DNA of 64,000 nt from Verrucomicrobiota bacterium (GTDB lineage: Bacteria > Verrucomicrobiota > Verrucomicrobiia > Opitutales > Opitutaceae): NCBI GenBank assembly GCA_023426435.1, contig JAFAAS010000046.1, positions 1 to 64,000 of the forward strand. The letters are read 5' to 3'. Both the position numbers and the translations under genes were made by a program. Below are positions 44,417 to 54,086 of this stretch, piece after piece. The notes below the pieces were generated by a model. The model ran no database searches and was not told the DNA's origin. It saw only the letters and a program-made list of their open reading frames with translations. Each line of letters starts with the position of its first letter. Position 1 is the stretch's first letter.

Positions 44417-45672
44417 GAGGGAGAGGAAACCGAGGCGGTTGCCGGAGCGGTTGTGGTCGTCGTGACGTCCCACTGGCAGACCGGCGCGATCACGCCGCGA
44501 TGAGCGGGAGCGCCGTCGACGAAAAATGGATACGCGTGCCAGTGGTGGTCGTAAGCGTGGTCCCAATCGCGATCGAAGATGCCGGCGTTGGCGAAGTAGC
44601 GGCCGGCGGCAAGTTCGAGACGGGGAATGGTGAAGCGGATGGTGCCGGCGGAAGAAAGGCGTTCGGTGGAAAGGCGGGCGGCCTCGGTGTTGGTGTCGAC
44701 GCAAACTCGTCCGTCCTCGGTTGTGATTGAAACCACGAAGATCGGCGTGAGCGCGGCGCTGCTTCCGCGATAGGCGATCTCGACGGAGAATGCGGCGCCG
44801 GAGCGCACCGTGGAGCCGGGGAGCAGGTGCACGGCGGTGATTTCCATTTCGCGCGAACCCACGCGCCTGCCGCGAAATCCGCCGGGCTCGCGTCCGCGGG
44901 CCGGGGAGGTGGGCGGCGAGAGCTCCATGGTGCGTTGATGCATCTCGGCCTCGTAGGTGGAGGTGACCACGTCCGGAGAATCGAACGCGGCGATTGCGCC
45001 ATCGCGCAGCCAGAGCACGCGATCGCAGGTGTCGCGAACGTCGCCCATGCCGTGGGAAACGAGCACGATGGCGCAACCGCGGGCGCGAAGTTCGGCGATG
45101 CGTGAACGGCAGCGGGCTTGAAAGGCGAGATCGCCGACCGCGAGGAATTCGTCGACGAGCAGCACCTCGGGGTCGGTGTGGACGGCCACGGCGAAAGCCA
45201 GTCGCATGCGCATGCCGGTGCTGTAGGTGCGGACCGGATCGTCGAGAAACTCGGCCAATTCCGCGAAAGCCACGATGTCGTGAAGACGTGAATACACCTC
45301 CCGGCGGGTGAGCCCGGCGGTGACTCCGGCGAGGATGGCATTTTCGCGTCCAGTGAGATCGTCCGCGAAGCCGCCGCCCAATTCCAGCAGCGCCCCGATG
45401 CGGCCGCGGACAGACAGCCGGCCCTCGGTCGGTTGAATGACACCGGCAAGAAGATTGAGGAGCGTGGATTTGCCCGCGCCGTTGCGTCCGATCACGCCGA
45501 GCATCTCCCCGGCGCGCACCGAAAACGAAATGTCGCGCAGAGCCCAGAAAGGCGGGCACGGCGCTTGACGCCAGCCTCGCAAGAAACTCCGCCAGGTCAG
45601 CGGTGCGGACGCGGAGCGGTGCGCGAAGCGTTTCCCGAGGGCGGAAACCTCGATCAGAACGGGCGAGCTCAC
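44413..45672 (-). CDS. wzt: ABC transporter ATP-binding protein, Wzt-like with C-terminal domain
   Basis: 419 residues. Walker A GRNGAGKST (62-70), signature YSTGMRMRLAFA, Walker B LLVDEFLAVGD. Long C-terminal extension (about 250-419) of beta-sandwich character, typical of Wzt proteins that recognise the modified non-reducing end of the glycan. Starts with GTG at 45672 overlapping the TGA of the permease gene (GTGA). Ends overlapping the serine-hydrolase start. Confidence 0.9.
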   Translation of the reverse strand: MSSPVLIEVSALGKRFAHRSASAPLTWRSFLRGWRQAPCPPFWALRDISFSVRAGEMLGVIGRNGAGKSTLLNLLAGVIQPTEGRLSVRGRIGALLELGGGFADDLTGRENAILAGVTAGLTRREVYSRLHDIVAFAELAEFLDDPVRTYSTGMRMRLAFAVAVHTDPEVLLVDEFLAVGDLAFQARCRSRIAELRARGCAIVLVSHGMGDVRDTCDRVLWLRDGAIAAFDSPDVVTSTYEAEMHQRTMELSPPTSPARGREPGGFRGRRVGSREMEITAVHLLPGSTVRSGAAFSVEIAYRGSSAALTPIFVVSITTEDGRVCVDTNTEAARLSTERLSSAGTIRFTIPRLELAAGRYFANAGIFDRDWDHAYDHHWHAYPFFVDGAPAHRGVIAPVCQWDVTTTTTAPATASVSSPS

Positions 45673-46469
45673 AGTTCCTCCACGAAGCGCCGGCTTTGGT
45701 GCACGAAAATCCGATGTCCCAGGATAAGCAATACAGCGGAAGCGCACGCGAGGATCCCGAGCCGGGTCGGATCGGGCCACTCGCCGCGAAGCAGAATCGT
45801 GCGCCAGCCCTCAAGCAGCGGGACGATCGGATTGATCTCGAGCCAGCGTCCCACCTCCGTCGGAAGAGATTCGATGCGGTAGAAAACCGGCGTGAGATAC
45901 ATCGCGAGTTGAAGGACGACCCCGATGAAATGCTGCGTGTCGCGCACGCGGACATTGAGGGCGGCGAGAGGGAGCGCGAACGCCGTGATGAGCACGAACT
46001 GGATGGCGATCAGCAGCGGAAGGCCCAGCCAAGCAGGCGTGGGACGGATGTCTTGTATCCAGAGCAGTGTGACGAGGATCGGCAGCGCGAGGGAGAAATG
46101 GAAGAGGCGCACGGCGACAGCCACGAGCGGAAGAAGCGAAAGGGGAAAACGCGGCTGGCGCAGCAGCGCGCGACTGCTGGTGATGAGCGAAGTGCTTTGG
46201 GCGAGGGAGGTTTGAAACCAGCCCCACACGAGGACGCCGATGAAGACATACGATGCGTAGTTTTCGACGGTGCCGCCCAGCACGCCGCGAAAGATCAGGA
46301 CGAAGACGCAGACCTGGATCAGCGGGTGCAGCAGCGCCCAGCCGAAGCCGAGAGCCGAGCGCTTGTAGAGCAGTTTCAAGTCCCGGCTTACCAACACGGC
46401 AAGGACGTCGAGCCCGTGTTGAAACGAACGCCGGCGCTCGAGCAGCAAGGCAGTGCGAGGTGCGCTCAT
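45669..46469 (-). CDS. wzm: ABC transporter permease, Wzm-like
   Basis: 266 residues, six membrane helices (ABC-2 type), with the family-typical LYKRSALGFGWALLHPLIQ near 30-48 and the C-terminal FYRIESLPTEVGRWLEINPIVPLLEGWRT segment. Partner of the adjacent Wzt-like ATPase. Start ATG 46469 overlaps the stop of the tandem glycosyltransferase (ATGA). Confidence 0.93.
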   Translation of the reverse strand: MSAPRTALLLERRRSFQHGLDVLAVLVSRDLKLLYKRSALGFGWALLHPLIQVCVFVLIFRGVLGGTVENYASYVFIGVLVWGWFQTSLAQSTSLITSSRALLRQPRFPLSLLPLVAVAVRLFHFSLALPILVTLLWIQDIRPTPAWLGLPLLIAIQFVLITAFALPLAALNVRVRDTQHFIGVVLQLAMYLTPVFYRIESLPTEVGRWLEINPIVPLLEGWRTILLRGEWPDPTRLGILACASAVLLILGHRIFVHQSRRFVEEL

Positions 46470-49084
46470 GAACGGATTTCGAGAGCCGGCCGGATGCCAC
46501 TCACCGGGCCCGGGGTTGTGACGATGCGGGACGATGCGCGACGGTGCCGGGCGGCGAGGCGCTTGGCGCGCCAAAGGGCCCAGGGCCCGAGGAGGGTGCC
46601 GATCATCTCCAGGCAGAGAAGGCGCAGCGGGTATTCCGTGCGGCCGCGGAGGCGGTCGATGGCACGGTGGAAGAACGCGAGCGGAAGCTCGGCAAAAATC
46701 CGGACGAGCGCCCGACCATCGCGGTAGTCCGAAAACGTGCGAAGATGATAAGCGACGTGGCCTTTGCTGTAAGCGAAGAGCTGGCGCCGGAGCTCGCGCA
46801 TCTCGATTCGATGGTGATGCCAGGCGACGGCGGTGGGTTCGTAGGCGATGGTGTATCCCGCGTGCAGGACGTCGTAGAAGAGCTTGGTGTCTTCGCCGAC
46901 ACCGGTAGGCACGCCGGCTCCGAGGGTGGGATCGAATTGCGCAATGTCGTTGAATACCTCGCGTCGAAACGCGGCGTTGCCGGATCCGCCGATCTTCCAC
47001 GTCGCCACCGCCCGCCGGCGTGGGCGGTGAAACCAAGCGCGGTCGAAATCGAAAGGAAAGAATCCGCGACCGAATCCACCGTAAGCCTCCAGCAGGCGCT
47101 CGGCCTCGGTTTCGAGACGTGCGGGCAGCGTGTTTCCGGTCACCACCATCACATCGTCCCGCGCGAGCGGAGCGAGGAGACGCTCGAGCCAGTCGGGAGA
47201 AACGTGCATGTCGTCGTCGACCATGGCGATGAACTCGCCGCGAGCGGCAGCGACACCGGCGTTGCGCGCGGCGGAGGAGCCGGGCTGAGCTTCGAGAACG
47301 AGCTCGACTCCGGGGAACTCAAGGACGACGGGAGCGGCGACGTTCAAGTGAGGCCGGTTGTCGACCACGACGATTTGCAGGGGACGCGACGTGCGCAGCG
47401 TTCGCAGCGAAGCGAGGCAGCGGCGCAGTTGTTCCGGCCGGTTGCACGTGGTGACGATGATGGTCGCGCTGCGCGATGCGGACAGCGGTTGATCGACCGC
47501 TGGCGGTGCGAATGTTTCGCGAGCACGATCCAGAAAGGCGAAATAAGCGGCAGACGAGTCGCGGTGATGAAGGTCGAGCAGTCGATACCACAGCATGTGC
47601 GCGATCTCGTCGGCGAGACGTTGCGCGGAGAGCGTTTTGCCGAAGGACGGGATGCGAACGGAGTCGAGCGGACGGCCGCGACAAGTGACAAGCACGTCGA
47701 CGGAAGCGACGTTGGCGGCCTCGGCGAGATCGGTCAGGGGCTCGGAGATTTCGATCGAGATGAGGCGGCGTTCGGAACGCGCGGGTGCGTCAGAGAGGGG
47801 AGCGGCGGTATAAGGAGAATCGGGACGTTGTTTCTCGTCGGGAACGATGCGGGCGCGCGCTTTGCGGTAAGCGCCCGCGGCGGCCAGATAGCCTTTGATT
47901 TCCGCCCAGACGAAGCGAAGTGGAACCAGGGGCGGGCGGAAGCTGGAGCGTTTCAGGCGTTGCCACGCCCATTCGCGCCACCACCAGCGGCGAAGCCGGC
48001 GAATGGCGGATCGATCGCTGGGGAAGTTGAGTGCTTCGCGATCGAACAAGCAGCGAGTGGCGTGCCCATACGAATAGAGCAAGCGCTCGAGCTCCGCCGT
48101 GGTGCGGCGGTGGCGATGACGAACGATCGCGGCAGGTTCGTAGATGCAGAGGCATCCCGCGCGAAGCACGCGGAAGAACATGTCGTGATCGCCCCCGCCG
48201 AGTGAAGGAGTGCCGACATCGAGTGCGGGGTCGAACCATCCTACCCGCGCGAGCACATCGCGGCGGATGGCCATATTGGCTCCGGCGCCGAGCTGGCCGG
48301 CGCCGACCAGTGTCCACGGAAGCGGGCGATCGGGCCAGGCCTGGAGATAGATTCGGCGGCAGCCGCGGCCGAATCCGCCGTAGTTTTCGAAAAAGATTTG
48401 GGCGTCGGTTTCCTGTTCGAGCGGTTCCGCGAGGCCGGTGACGAGTGCGATGTTGCGATCGGCGGCGAACGTGTGCGCGAGTGCGCCGACCCAGCCGGGA
48501 TCGACGACGACGTCATCGTCGGTGAAGGCGACAATCTCTCCCGTCGATTCGGCGATCCCGCGATTGCGCGCGTGGTCGAGTCCGGGAACGAGTTCGCGGA
48601 CGTAACGGGCAAAAGGAAAGCGGTCGCGGACCAGCTGCTCGGTGGCATTGGTCGACGGGGCGTTGTCGACAATCAGGATCTCGAACGGCGTCGGATCCAA
48701 GGCGGACAACGAGAGCAGGCAGCGTGCGAGATCTTCGGGCCGATCGCGGGTGCAAACGATCACGGACAGCCGGGGCGCATCGGTCGCGAGCGCCGCGCGA
48801 GGAGAAGAAGCGGCGGTTGCCGTAATACGATCGCGGATACCGGTGGTGAGCAGCGCGCGACGAACGGCTTCGCGGGGCAACGCGTGGGGATGCGTGCGGA
48901 TGAGCGCGTCGAAAACATCGATGGTGCGAACGGTTCCGGCGCGGGCGGAAACCTCCATGATGCCGAGGGGGATTCCGGACCAGCACGCGAGGACGCGGGC
49001 GCGACGATGGGGCGGACGCAGCGGAATCTCGTGAGGAGGATCCGCGGCGAAGTCGATCGAGAGCGGGGTGAGCGGAACGGGCAT
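46466..49084 (-). CDS. Tandem GT2 glycosyltransferase
   Basis: 872 residues, two GT2 domains: first about 104-350 (VIVCTRDRPEDL; metal-binding DDD at 189-191), second about 540-790 (IIVTTCNRPEQL; DDD at 623-625). The same small module found in the fusion protein occurs before each GT (28-66 and 461-500). Both domains show intact nucleotide- and metal-binding motifs, so one protein may add two sugars or alternate residues. Cytoplasmic, probably at the membrane face. Confidence 0.9.
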   Translation of the reverse strand: MPVPLTPLSIDFAADPPHEIPLRPPHRRARVLACWSGIPLGIMEVSARAGTVRTIDVFDALIRTHPHALPREAVRRALLTTGIRDRITATAASSPRAALATDAPRLSVIVCTRDRPEDLARCLLSLSALDPTPFEILIVDNAPSTNATEQLVRDRFPFARYVRELVPGLDHARNRGIAESTGEIVAFTDDDVVVDPGWVGALAHTFAADRNIALVTGLAEPLEQETDAQIFFENYGGFGRGCRRIYLQAWPDRPLPWTLVGAGQLGAGANMAIRRDVLARVGWFDPALDVGTPSLGGGDHDMFFRVLRAGCLCIYEPAAIVRHRHRRTTAELERLLYSYGHATRCLFDREALNFPSDRSAIRRLRRWWWREWAWQRLKRSSFRPPLVPLRFVWAEIKGYLAAAGAYRKARARIVPDEKQRPDSPYTAAPLSDAPARSERRLISIEISEPLTDLAEAANVASVDVLVTCRGRPLDSVRIPSFGKTLSAQRLADEIAHMLWYRLLDLHHRDSSAAYFAFLDRARETFAPPAVDQPLSASRSATIIVTTCNRPEQLRRCLASLRTLRTSRPLQIVVVDNRPHLNVAAPVVLEFPGVELVLEAQPGSSAARNAGVAAARGEFIAMVDDDMHVSPDWLERLLAPLARDDVMVVTGNTLPARLETEAERLLEAYGGFGRGFFPFDFDRAWFHRPRRRAVATWKIGGSGNAAFRREVFNDIAQFDPTLGAGVPTGVGEDTKLFYDVLHAGYTIAYEPTAVAWHHHRIEMRELRRQLFAYSKGHVAYHLRTFSDYRDGRALVRIFAELPLAFFHRAIDRLRGRTEYPLRLLCLEMIGTLLGPWALWRAKRLAARHRRASSRIVTTPGPVSGIRPALEIRS

Positions 49085-49219
49085 GGGTGTTCGCGCGGGG
49101 GGTGGTTGGCGCGCTGCCGCGGAACGTCGGAGCGCTGATCAAGACATCGACGCCGCCAGCTGACGGCTCGGTCGCCGGTGCGTTGGACCAGCGGAGAACG
49201 ATGGGGCGGGAGTCTAAAC

Positions 49220-50335
49220 TTAATAGGCGATCGCGCGGCCCAATTTGGGCGCTTTGGTTCGCGACCGATTACCTGGGCGGATTGCGTCGGCGAGCCGTCG
49301 CTCCTGGAGCACGTTGAACCACGTGTCGCGCGCGACCGGTGGCGATGGCAAGGCGCAAAATTCCGGATCCGCCGGCTGTTTGGGAGGAGGGGTGGGGTGA
49401 CGCCGGAGGCGCCCGCCGGTGCAGAGGTGAAAAATCGAGCCGAGCGTGACCCAGTAGTAGTGAGGATTCAGATACGCGATGGGGTCAGCGCGGAAGGTGC
49501 GCCCGATAAATCGCAAGGTGCTGCAGTAGTCGCCCCAACTGTAGCATTTGCGCGCGAGGTAGGAGTAGAAGCGTTCGGACGACCAAGCGAGAACGGCGTG
49601 GTCGAGGTGCGGGTTACGGGCAAGGGCCCGGCGCATCACCGCCTCGTAGGAGGCGGCCATGCTAAGACTGTTCTGACTCATGCCGCACGGCGACTGGCGA
49701 TAGCTCACGTGATACGCCGGGACGCACGCGACCTGGAACTTTTCCGCGATGCGCAGATGAAGGTCCCAATCTTCACAGCCTTGGGCGCCGTTTTGTTCGG
49801 CGCGCGTGAGGTAGAGCCCCACCTTTTCCAATGCGGAAGCGCGAAAGAGCGGGACGCTGGCGTTTCCGATCAGATTGCCGGCGAGCATCGCCGTGCCGAG
49901 ATCGCCTTCGAGCCGTCGCGGTGGCGCCCAGGTGAGCACTTGTCCGTCGGCGTCGATCAGTCGCGACCAGCAATAGCTCAAACCTGCCGCGGAGCCTCGG
50001 TGCTCGAGTCTCGCGACCTGGGCTTCGATCTTGCGCGGGGACCATTCGTCGTCCGAGTCCAGAGGAGCGATGTAGCGGCCGCGGGCGGCGAGAATGCCGG
50101 CGTTGCGGGCGGCGCCGACTCCGGCGTTGGGCTGTCGAAGCAGGCGGACGCGTGCATCGTAGCCAGCGATCTGCTCGACGACGACGCTCGTTTCGTCGGT
50201 GGAACCATCGTCGACGACGATCACTTCGATCCGCCGATACGTCTGCGCAAGCGCCGATCGCAGCGTCTGGCGAATGCCGCTGGCTGCGTTGAACGCGGGC
50301 ACGATGACCGAAACCAGTGCAGGTTTGGCATTCAT
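49220..50335 (-). CDS. GT2 family glycosyltransferase
   Basis: 371 residues. GT-A fold with IVPAFNAASGIRQTL (N-terminal), DDGSTDET and the metal motif DSDDEW near 93-98. A helix-rich C-terminal third. Inverting transferase; sugar unknown. Upstream overlap with the barrel gene is not present; 84 bases separate them. Confidence 0.88.
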   Translation of the reverse strand: MNAKPALVSVIVPAFNAASGIRQTLRSALAQTYRRIEVIVVDDGSTDETSVVVEQIAGYDARVRLLRQPNAGVGAARNAGILAARGRYIAPLDSDDEWSPRKIEAQVARLEHRGSAAGLSYCWSRLIDADGQVLTWAPPRRLEGDLGTAMLAGNLIGNASVPLFRASALEKVGLYLTRAEQNGAQGCEDWDLHLRIAEKFQVACVPAYHVSYRQSPCGMSQNSLSMAASYEAVMRRALARNPHLDHAVLAWSSERFYSYLARKCYSWGDYCSTLRFIGRTFRADPIAYLNPHYYWVTLGSIFHLCTGGRLRRHPTPPPKQPADPEFCALPSPPVARDTWFNVLQERRLADAIRPGNRSRTKAPKLGRAIAY

Positions 50336-50419
50336 GAACGGTGGGCGGATCGAAACGCGCGAAGGGCGAGAAACAGAGATTCGGGCGGGCAGGCCGGCGC
50401 ATGCGCGTGCGCCGCATCG

Positions 50420-51652
50420 CTAGTATCGAATGGTAAGTTCCACGCCCCACTGAGTTCCTGCCACCGCGTAATTTTGATCGGTTGAGCGGTTGTCGTGGCG
50501 CTGGTAAGTTAGCGCAAGGCCGGCCCGCGAACGGATGGTGGTGGCGAGCCTCAACTGATAGGCTTCGCCCCGGTCTTCACGCACGGTGATGTCGGCTGTC
50601 GCGCGGTCGTAGGAGCGGGTTCGACGATACCAAGCGGCGGTCAGATAGAACTGCTGGAGGAGCCGCTGGGTGAGGCTAAGCCGCGTGGTGGTTAGGTGGC
50701 TGAGTTGATTTTGAAAATAGGAGGGTGTGACCTCGCGATCGATGACCGCACTGATCGCGGTTGTTTCCAGAAGATTGTAAGTCGCTTTGGCGCCGTAAAC
50801 CGGGGAGGCGACGTCGCGGGACGAGGGGCCGGACAGCTGGCGCGTTTCAAGTCCACCTCCGCCCTCCAAGCGAAGCTTTTGGCTCAGCTGCCAGTTCAGT
50901 CCGACGCGATATTGTTGATAAGTCATGTGAGTGTCGTCCTCGAGGTCGACATAGCCGAAGGCGAAATCGCCTGAGCCGGTAAACGCGCTGGAGAACGTGC
51001 GGGCGAGCCGGCCACCGATCAGCCATTCGTTGTGGCCGATGAAGGACTCGATATCCCGGATGTTTTGCCGCAGTTCGAGCGAGAGCGTGTCCCGGTCGGT
51101 CAACGCGCGGGTCGCTTCGACGATCGAAAGATTATATTGAACGAGCGTCTGCTGGCCCGTCTCGACGAGCGGGATCTCGGTGCGCCGGTAGCGGTGACTC
51201 AGGTCGAAGCTCCAGTTGACGGTATGAAGTTTCGACTGGAGGACCGCGTCGTGGAGCAGCGTGTTGTCCAACGCGTTTTCCGAGTAGAAAGTCCAAGTGG
51301 GCGTATAGCGGAGGCGAAGCCGATCATCGAGACTCCAATGCAGCGTGACGGCCGCCAACTGCATGGACGTGCTGGTCTCGACTCCGGGCGACACGAGAAT
51401 GCCATCGAGATCGACGTAGCGATACGTGAACGTCGGGCGGGTGGACTGGAAAACGCGTTGGAGCGGGGCCGTGACTTCGGGGGCGAGGGAAGTTGATTCG
51501 GGGCCGGAAAACGAGGGCGTCAGTGGAAAGTCCGAGTCTTGTGCGCGTGTGTTCGCGATGACGGCGAGCACGCCAGAGAATATAGCGGCGTGCAGGCGCA
51601 ATGCGTGCGCAGTCCGGGCGCGGAGCGGGGGATTCGATAATGGGGAGTTCAA
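50420..51652 (-). CDS. Outer-membrane beta-barrel protein of the glycan cluster
   Basis: 410 residues with signal peptide (about 1-37, ending NTRAQ) and an alternating strand pattern throughout, ending in an aromatic residue (ELTIRY) typical of barrel C termini. Likely an outer-membrane porin or assembly factor for export, although no capsule-exporter (Wza) features are present. Start overlaps the stop of the GT4 gene (ATGA). Confidence 0.75.
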   Translation of the reverse strand: MNSPLSNPPLRARTAHALRLHAAIFSGVLAVIANTRAQDSDFPLTPSFSGPESTSLAPEVTAPLQRVFQSTRPTFTYRYVDLDGILVSPGVETSTSMQLAAVTLHWSLDDRLRLRYTPTWTFYSENALDNTLLHDAVLQSKLHTVNWSFDLSHRYRRTEIPLVETGQQTLVQYNLSIVEATRALTDRDTLSLELRQNIRDIESFIGHNEWLIGGRLARTFSSAFTGSGDFAFGYVDLEDDTHMTYQQYRVGLNWQLSQKLRLEGGGGLETRQLSGPSSRDVASPVYGAKATYNLLETTAISAVIDREVTPSYFQNQLSHLTTTRLSLTQRLLQQFYLTAAWYRRTRSYDRATADITVREDRGEAYQLRLATTIRSRAGLALTYQRHDNRSTDQNYAVAGTQWGVELTIRY

Positions 51653-52764
51653 GCGGGAAGCTGGCGGAGCTGCTTGGACCGCGAGTGCGCAGGGACGTTC
51701 TCCTGCAGGGCAGTGCGGTAGACGGAATTCGTGAGGCGGGCGGCATCATGCCAGCTCCAGCTCTGTGCGGCGCGACGATTGAATTCGCCCATCTGCGAGA
51801 GCTGATCGTGGGCGCGGACAGCGTGTGCGAGAGCGGTCTTCAATCCATCCGGGTCTGCGGGATCGTAGAGGAAGCCGCCTCGAGGATCGAGCGTGTCGGC
51901 GATCGCTCCGAGTCGGGGGGCGATGCAGGCCTTTCCGAAGGACATCGCGAGGATCAATGCGCCTGAGGTGAGCGCCTTGGTATAGGGGAAGACGACGACG
52001 TCGGCGGCGTTCAGGTAGTTTTGAACCGCCTCATCCGGGACGAAGCGATTGTGGAACAGGATCTGTGACGAGCCGCCGATCGCGCTTTCGATCTCACGGG
52101 AAAGGGACGCGTGGAGCGCTTCACCGGCGATCACGAGACGCGCGGATGGACAAGCCAGCGATCGGAATGCGCGCACGAGTTGCACCACTCCTTTGTAGGG
52201 CCGGACGTTGCCAAAGAAAGCGAACGTAAGAGCGTCCCTGGTGAGATCGAGCTGGGATCGGGCGGCGTGGCGTGAAATCCGATTCGGATAGCAGCCGATG
52301 AAGTTGGCGTGAGGCACGATGAAGGTTCGATCTCGCCGCCGCACGCCCCACTGCTCCTCCATGGTGGTTTGCGCAGCGGCACTGTGCACGATCACGGCGT
52401 CGGCCAGCAGGTGGAACTGGCGAGCCACGAACCGCTCCGCGCGAGGGTAGGCTGTTTCATGGTGAGAGATGTCGTGAACCGTCCACACGATGCGGGTGCC
52501 GATGCGCTGCATCCAACGGAGGCGGAAATAGAACACTACGAGCTGCATCAGCTCGCGGGGGCGCCAGGAAAAGGCGGGCACCGCGTGAAGATGGAGGATA
52601 GCGGGAGGCTGGCCGCTCCGTCGCGCGTGTCGCGCGATCGCTTTCAGCCGGCTCTCACCTTGCACGTGAACTTGAAAATCGCCGAGGTGCCGCGCGAGCT
52701 GGTCGTGATACGGGTTGGTGGGCCAGCGCGGAACGAAGTGGGCGGTGAGCGCGGGAGAGGTCAT
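51649..52764 (-). CDS. GT4 family glycosyltransferase
   Basis: 371 residues, GT-B fold. C-terminal donor domain contains FFGNVRPYKGVVQLVRAF (about 189-206) and the E-x7-E type region (about 268-285, FPYTKALTSGALILAMSFGKAC). Retaining transferase; sugar unknown. Overlaps the barrel gene by 4 bases. Confidence 0.88.
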   Translation of the reverse strand: MTSPALTAHFVPRWPTNPYHDQLARHLGDFQVHVQGESRLKAIARHARRSGQPPAILHLHAVPAFSWRPRELMQLVVFYFRLRWMQRIGTRIVWTVHDISHHETAYPRAERFVARQFHLLADAVIVHSAAAQTTMEEQWGVRRRDRTFIVPHANFIGCYPNRISRHAARSQLDLTRDALTFAFFGNVRPYKGVVQLVRAFRSLACPSARLVIAGEALHASLSREIESAIGGSSQILFHNRFVPDEAVQNYLNAADVVVFPYTKALTSGALILAMSFGKACIAPRLGAIADTLDPRGGFLYDPADPDGLKTALAHAVRAHDQLSQMGEFNRRAAQSWSWHDAARLTNSVYRTALQENVPAHSRSKQLRQLPA

Positions 52765-52783
52765 CGTTGCGAAAGTAGCACCT

Positions 52784-54052
52784 TCAGATTGCGGGCGATC
52801 GGTCGACCAGCTCGTGAGGCAACCCCGAGTTTTGGGAAACGGAACGAGCGACGGTCGAGGCGCTGTGATGCAAGCCGTAGTGAAGCACGGCGGTGACTTT
52901 CGGCCCGATGGCCGGCCAGGACCACTCGGCGTTGAAGCGCGCCCAAGCGGCGTTGACCATCCGCGTGGCGAGCGCGCGATCCGAAATCACGCGAAGGCAC
53001 GATGCCGCGAACGCCTTCGGGGTGTCGGCGAGAAGCACTTCCTCGCCGTCCTCGACGTCATAGCCGAATGCGCCCAGTCGCGTGGACACGACCGGGCAGC
53101 GCCGGCTGAATGCCTCGGCGATTTTGATCCGTGTGCCTGCGCCCATACGCAGCGGCACGATCATACACGACCAGCTCGCCACCTCCTCGGCGGGATCGGC
53201 CACCCATCCGAGCCGGTCAATGTTGGCGTTTGGCGCGATGGCAATGCGCTCGCTGCCAACGCCCACGAGACGCAGTCGAGCGTCGGGGTGGATCGATTGG
53301 ATGCGCGGCCAGACCTTTTCGATAAACCAGCGGACGCCGTCTTCGTTCGGCGCGTATTCGAGCTTACCAATGAAACCGATACGGGGCGGCGTGGCGGGAT
53401 GCATTTCGGGCGCGTTCGCCGGGGGCTCGAATCCGTTTGGGATAACATGCACGCGTTCGCCGCCGCCAAGGTAGGCCTTGTCTCGGTCGGAGCACACGCA
53501 GATGGCGGTGAAGCGCTGACGCAGCACTTTCTCCCGCCGTCGCCACAGGACTTTGTGGCGCAGTGCCATCATCGCGTTCCAAGGCGATCGCGTGGAGCGG
53601 AGGGCGGAATGGTAGAACAGGCTGGGAACGTCGTCGATATCGAGGATCGTCTTCTTCCAAACGCGGAGTCCGATGCTGTTCGGGATGCGGATGCCGTGGA
53701 ACCAGATCAGATCGTGTTCCGCCGCGAGTTCCTCGAACCGGCGAGCAGCCGACTCGGGCAGAGTGGCGTGATGCGTCCCGGCGAAGTAGGGATCGAACTC
53801 GTGTCCGATGCGCTCGCGCCAGCCGCGGATGGGGCGGCGCTCGAATTCGAAAATCCCGCGCACGTCGAATTCATTGCCGGTGCGGGTGGCGGCCCCGGCT
53901 TCGACCGGTGCGAGCGGGAAAAGAGCGACGCGGACATCGGCACGGGATTGCAACAGTCGCGCGAGATGCAACGAGCGCAGCTGGCCGCCATAACTGCGGC
54001 CGTCGAGCCAGTGACTGGTGCAATACAGAATCTTTGGCGGAGACGTCGTCAT
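52784..54052 (-). CDS. GT4 family glycosyltransferase
   Basis: 422 residues. GT-B fold with IGFIGKLEYAPNEDGVRWF (about 244-262) and VPLRMGAGTRIKIAEAFSRRCPVV (about 317-340) donor-site motif. 19 bases before the next GT4 gene in transcription order. Retaining transferase of undefined specificity. Confidence 0.88.
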   Translation of the reverse strand: MTTSPPKILYCTSHWLDGRSYGGQLRSLHLARLLQSRADVRVALFPLAPVEAGAATRTGNEFDVRGIFEFERRPIRGWRERIGHEFDPYFAGTHHATLPESAARRFEELAAEHDLIWFHGIRIPNSIGLRVWKKTILDIDDVPSLFYHSALRSTRSPWNAMMALRHKVLWRRREKVLRQRFTAICVCSDRDKAYLGGGERVHVIPNGFEPPANAPEMHPATPPRIGFIGKLEYAPNEDGVRWFIEKVWPRIQSIHPDARLRLVGVGSERIAIAPNANIDRLGWVADPAEEVASWSCMIVPLRMGAGTRIKIAEAFSRRCPVVSTRLGAFGYDVEDGEEVLLADTPKAFAASCLRVISDRALATRMVNAAWARFNAEWSWPAIGPKVTAVLHYGLHHSASTVARSVSQNSGLPHELVDRSPAI

Positions 54053-54086
54053 CGTGAAGTGGAATGGAAGCTCGAGCGCGGGACGT

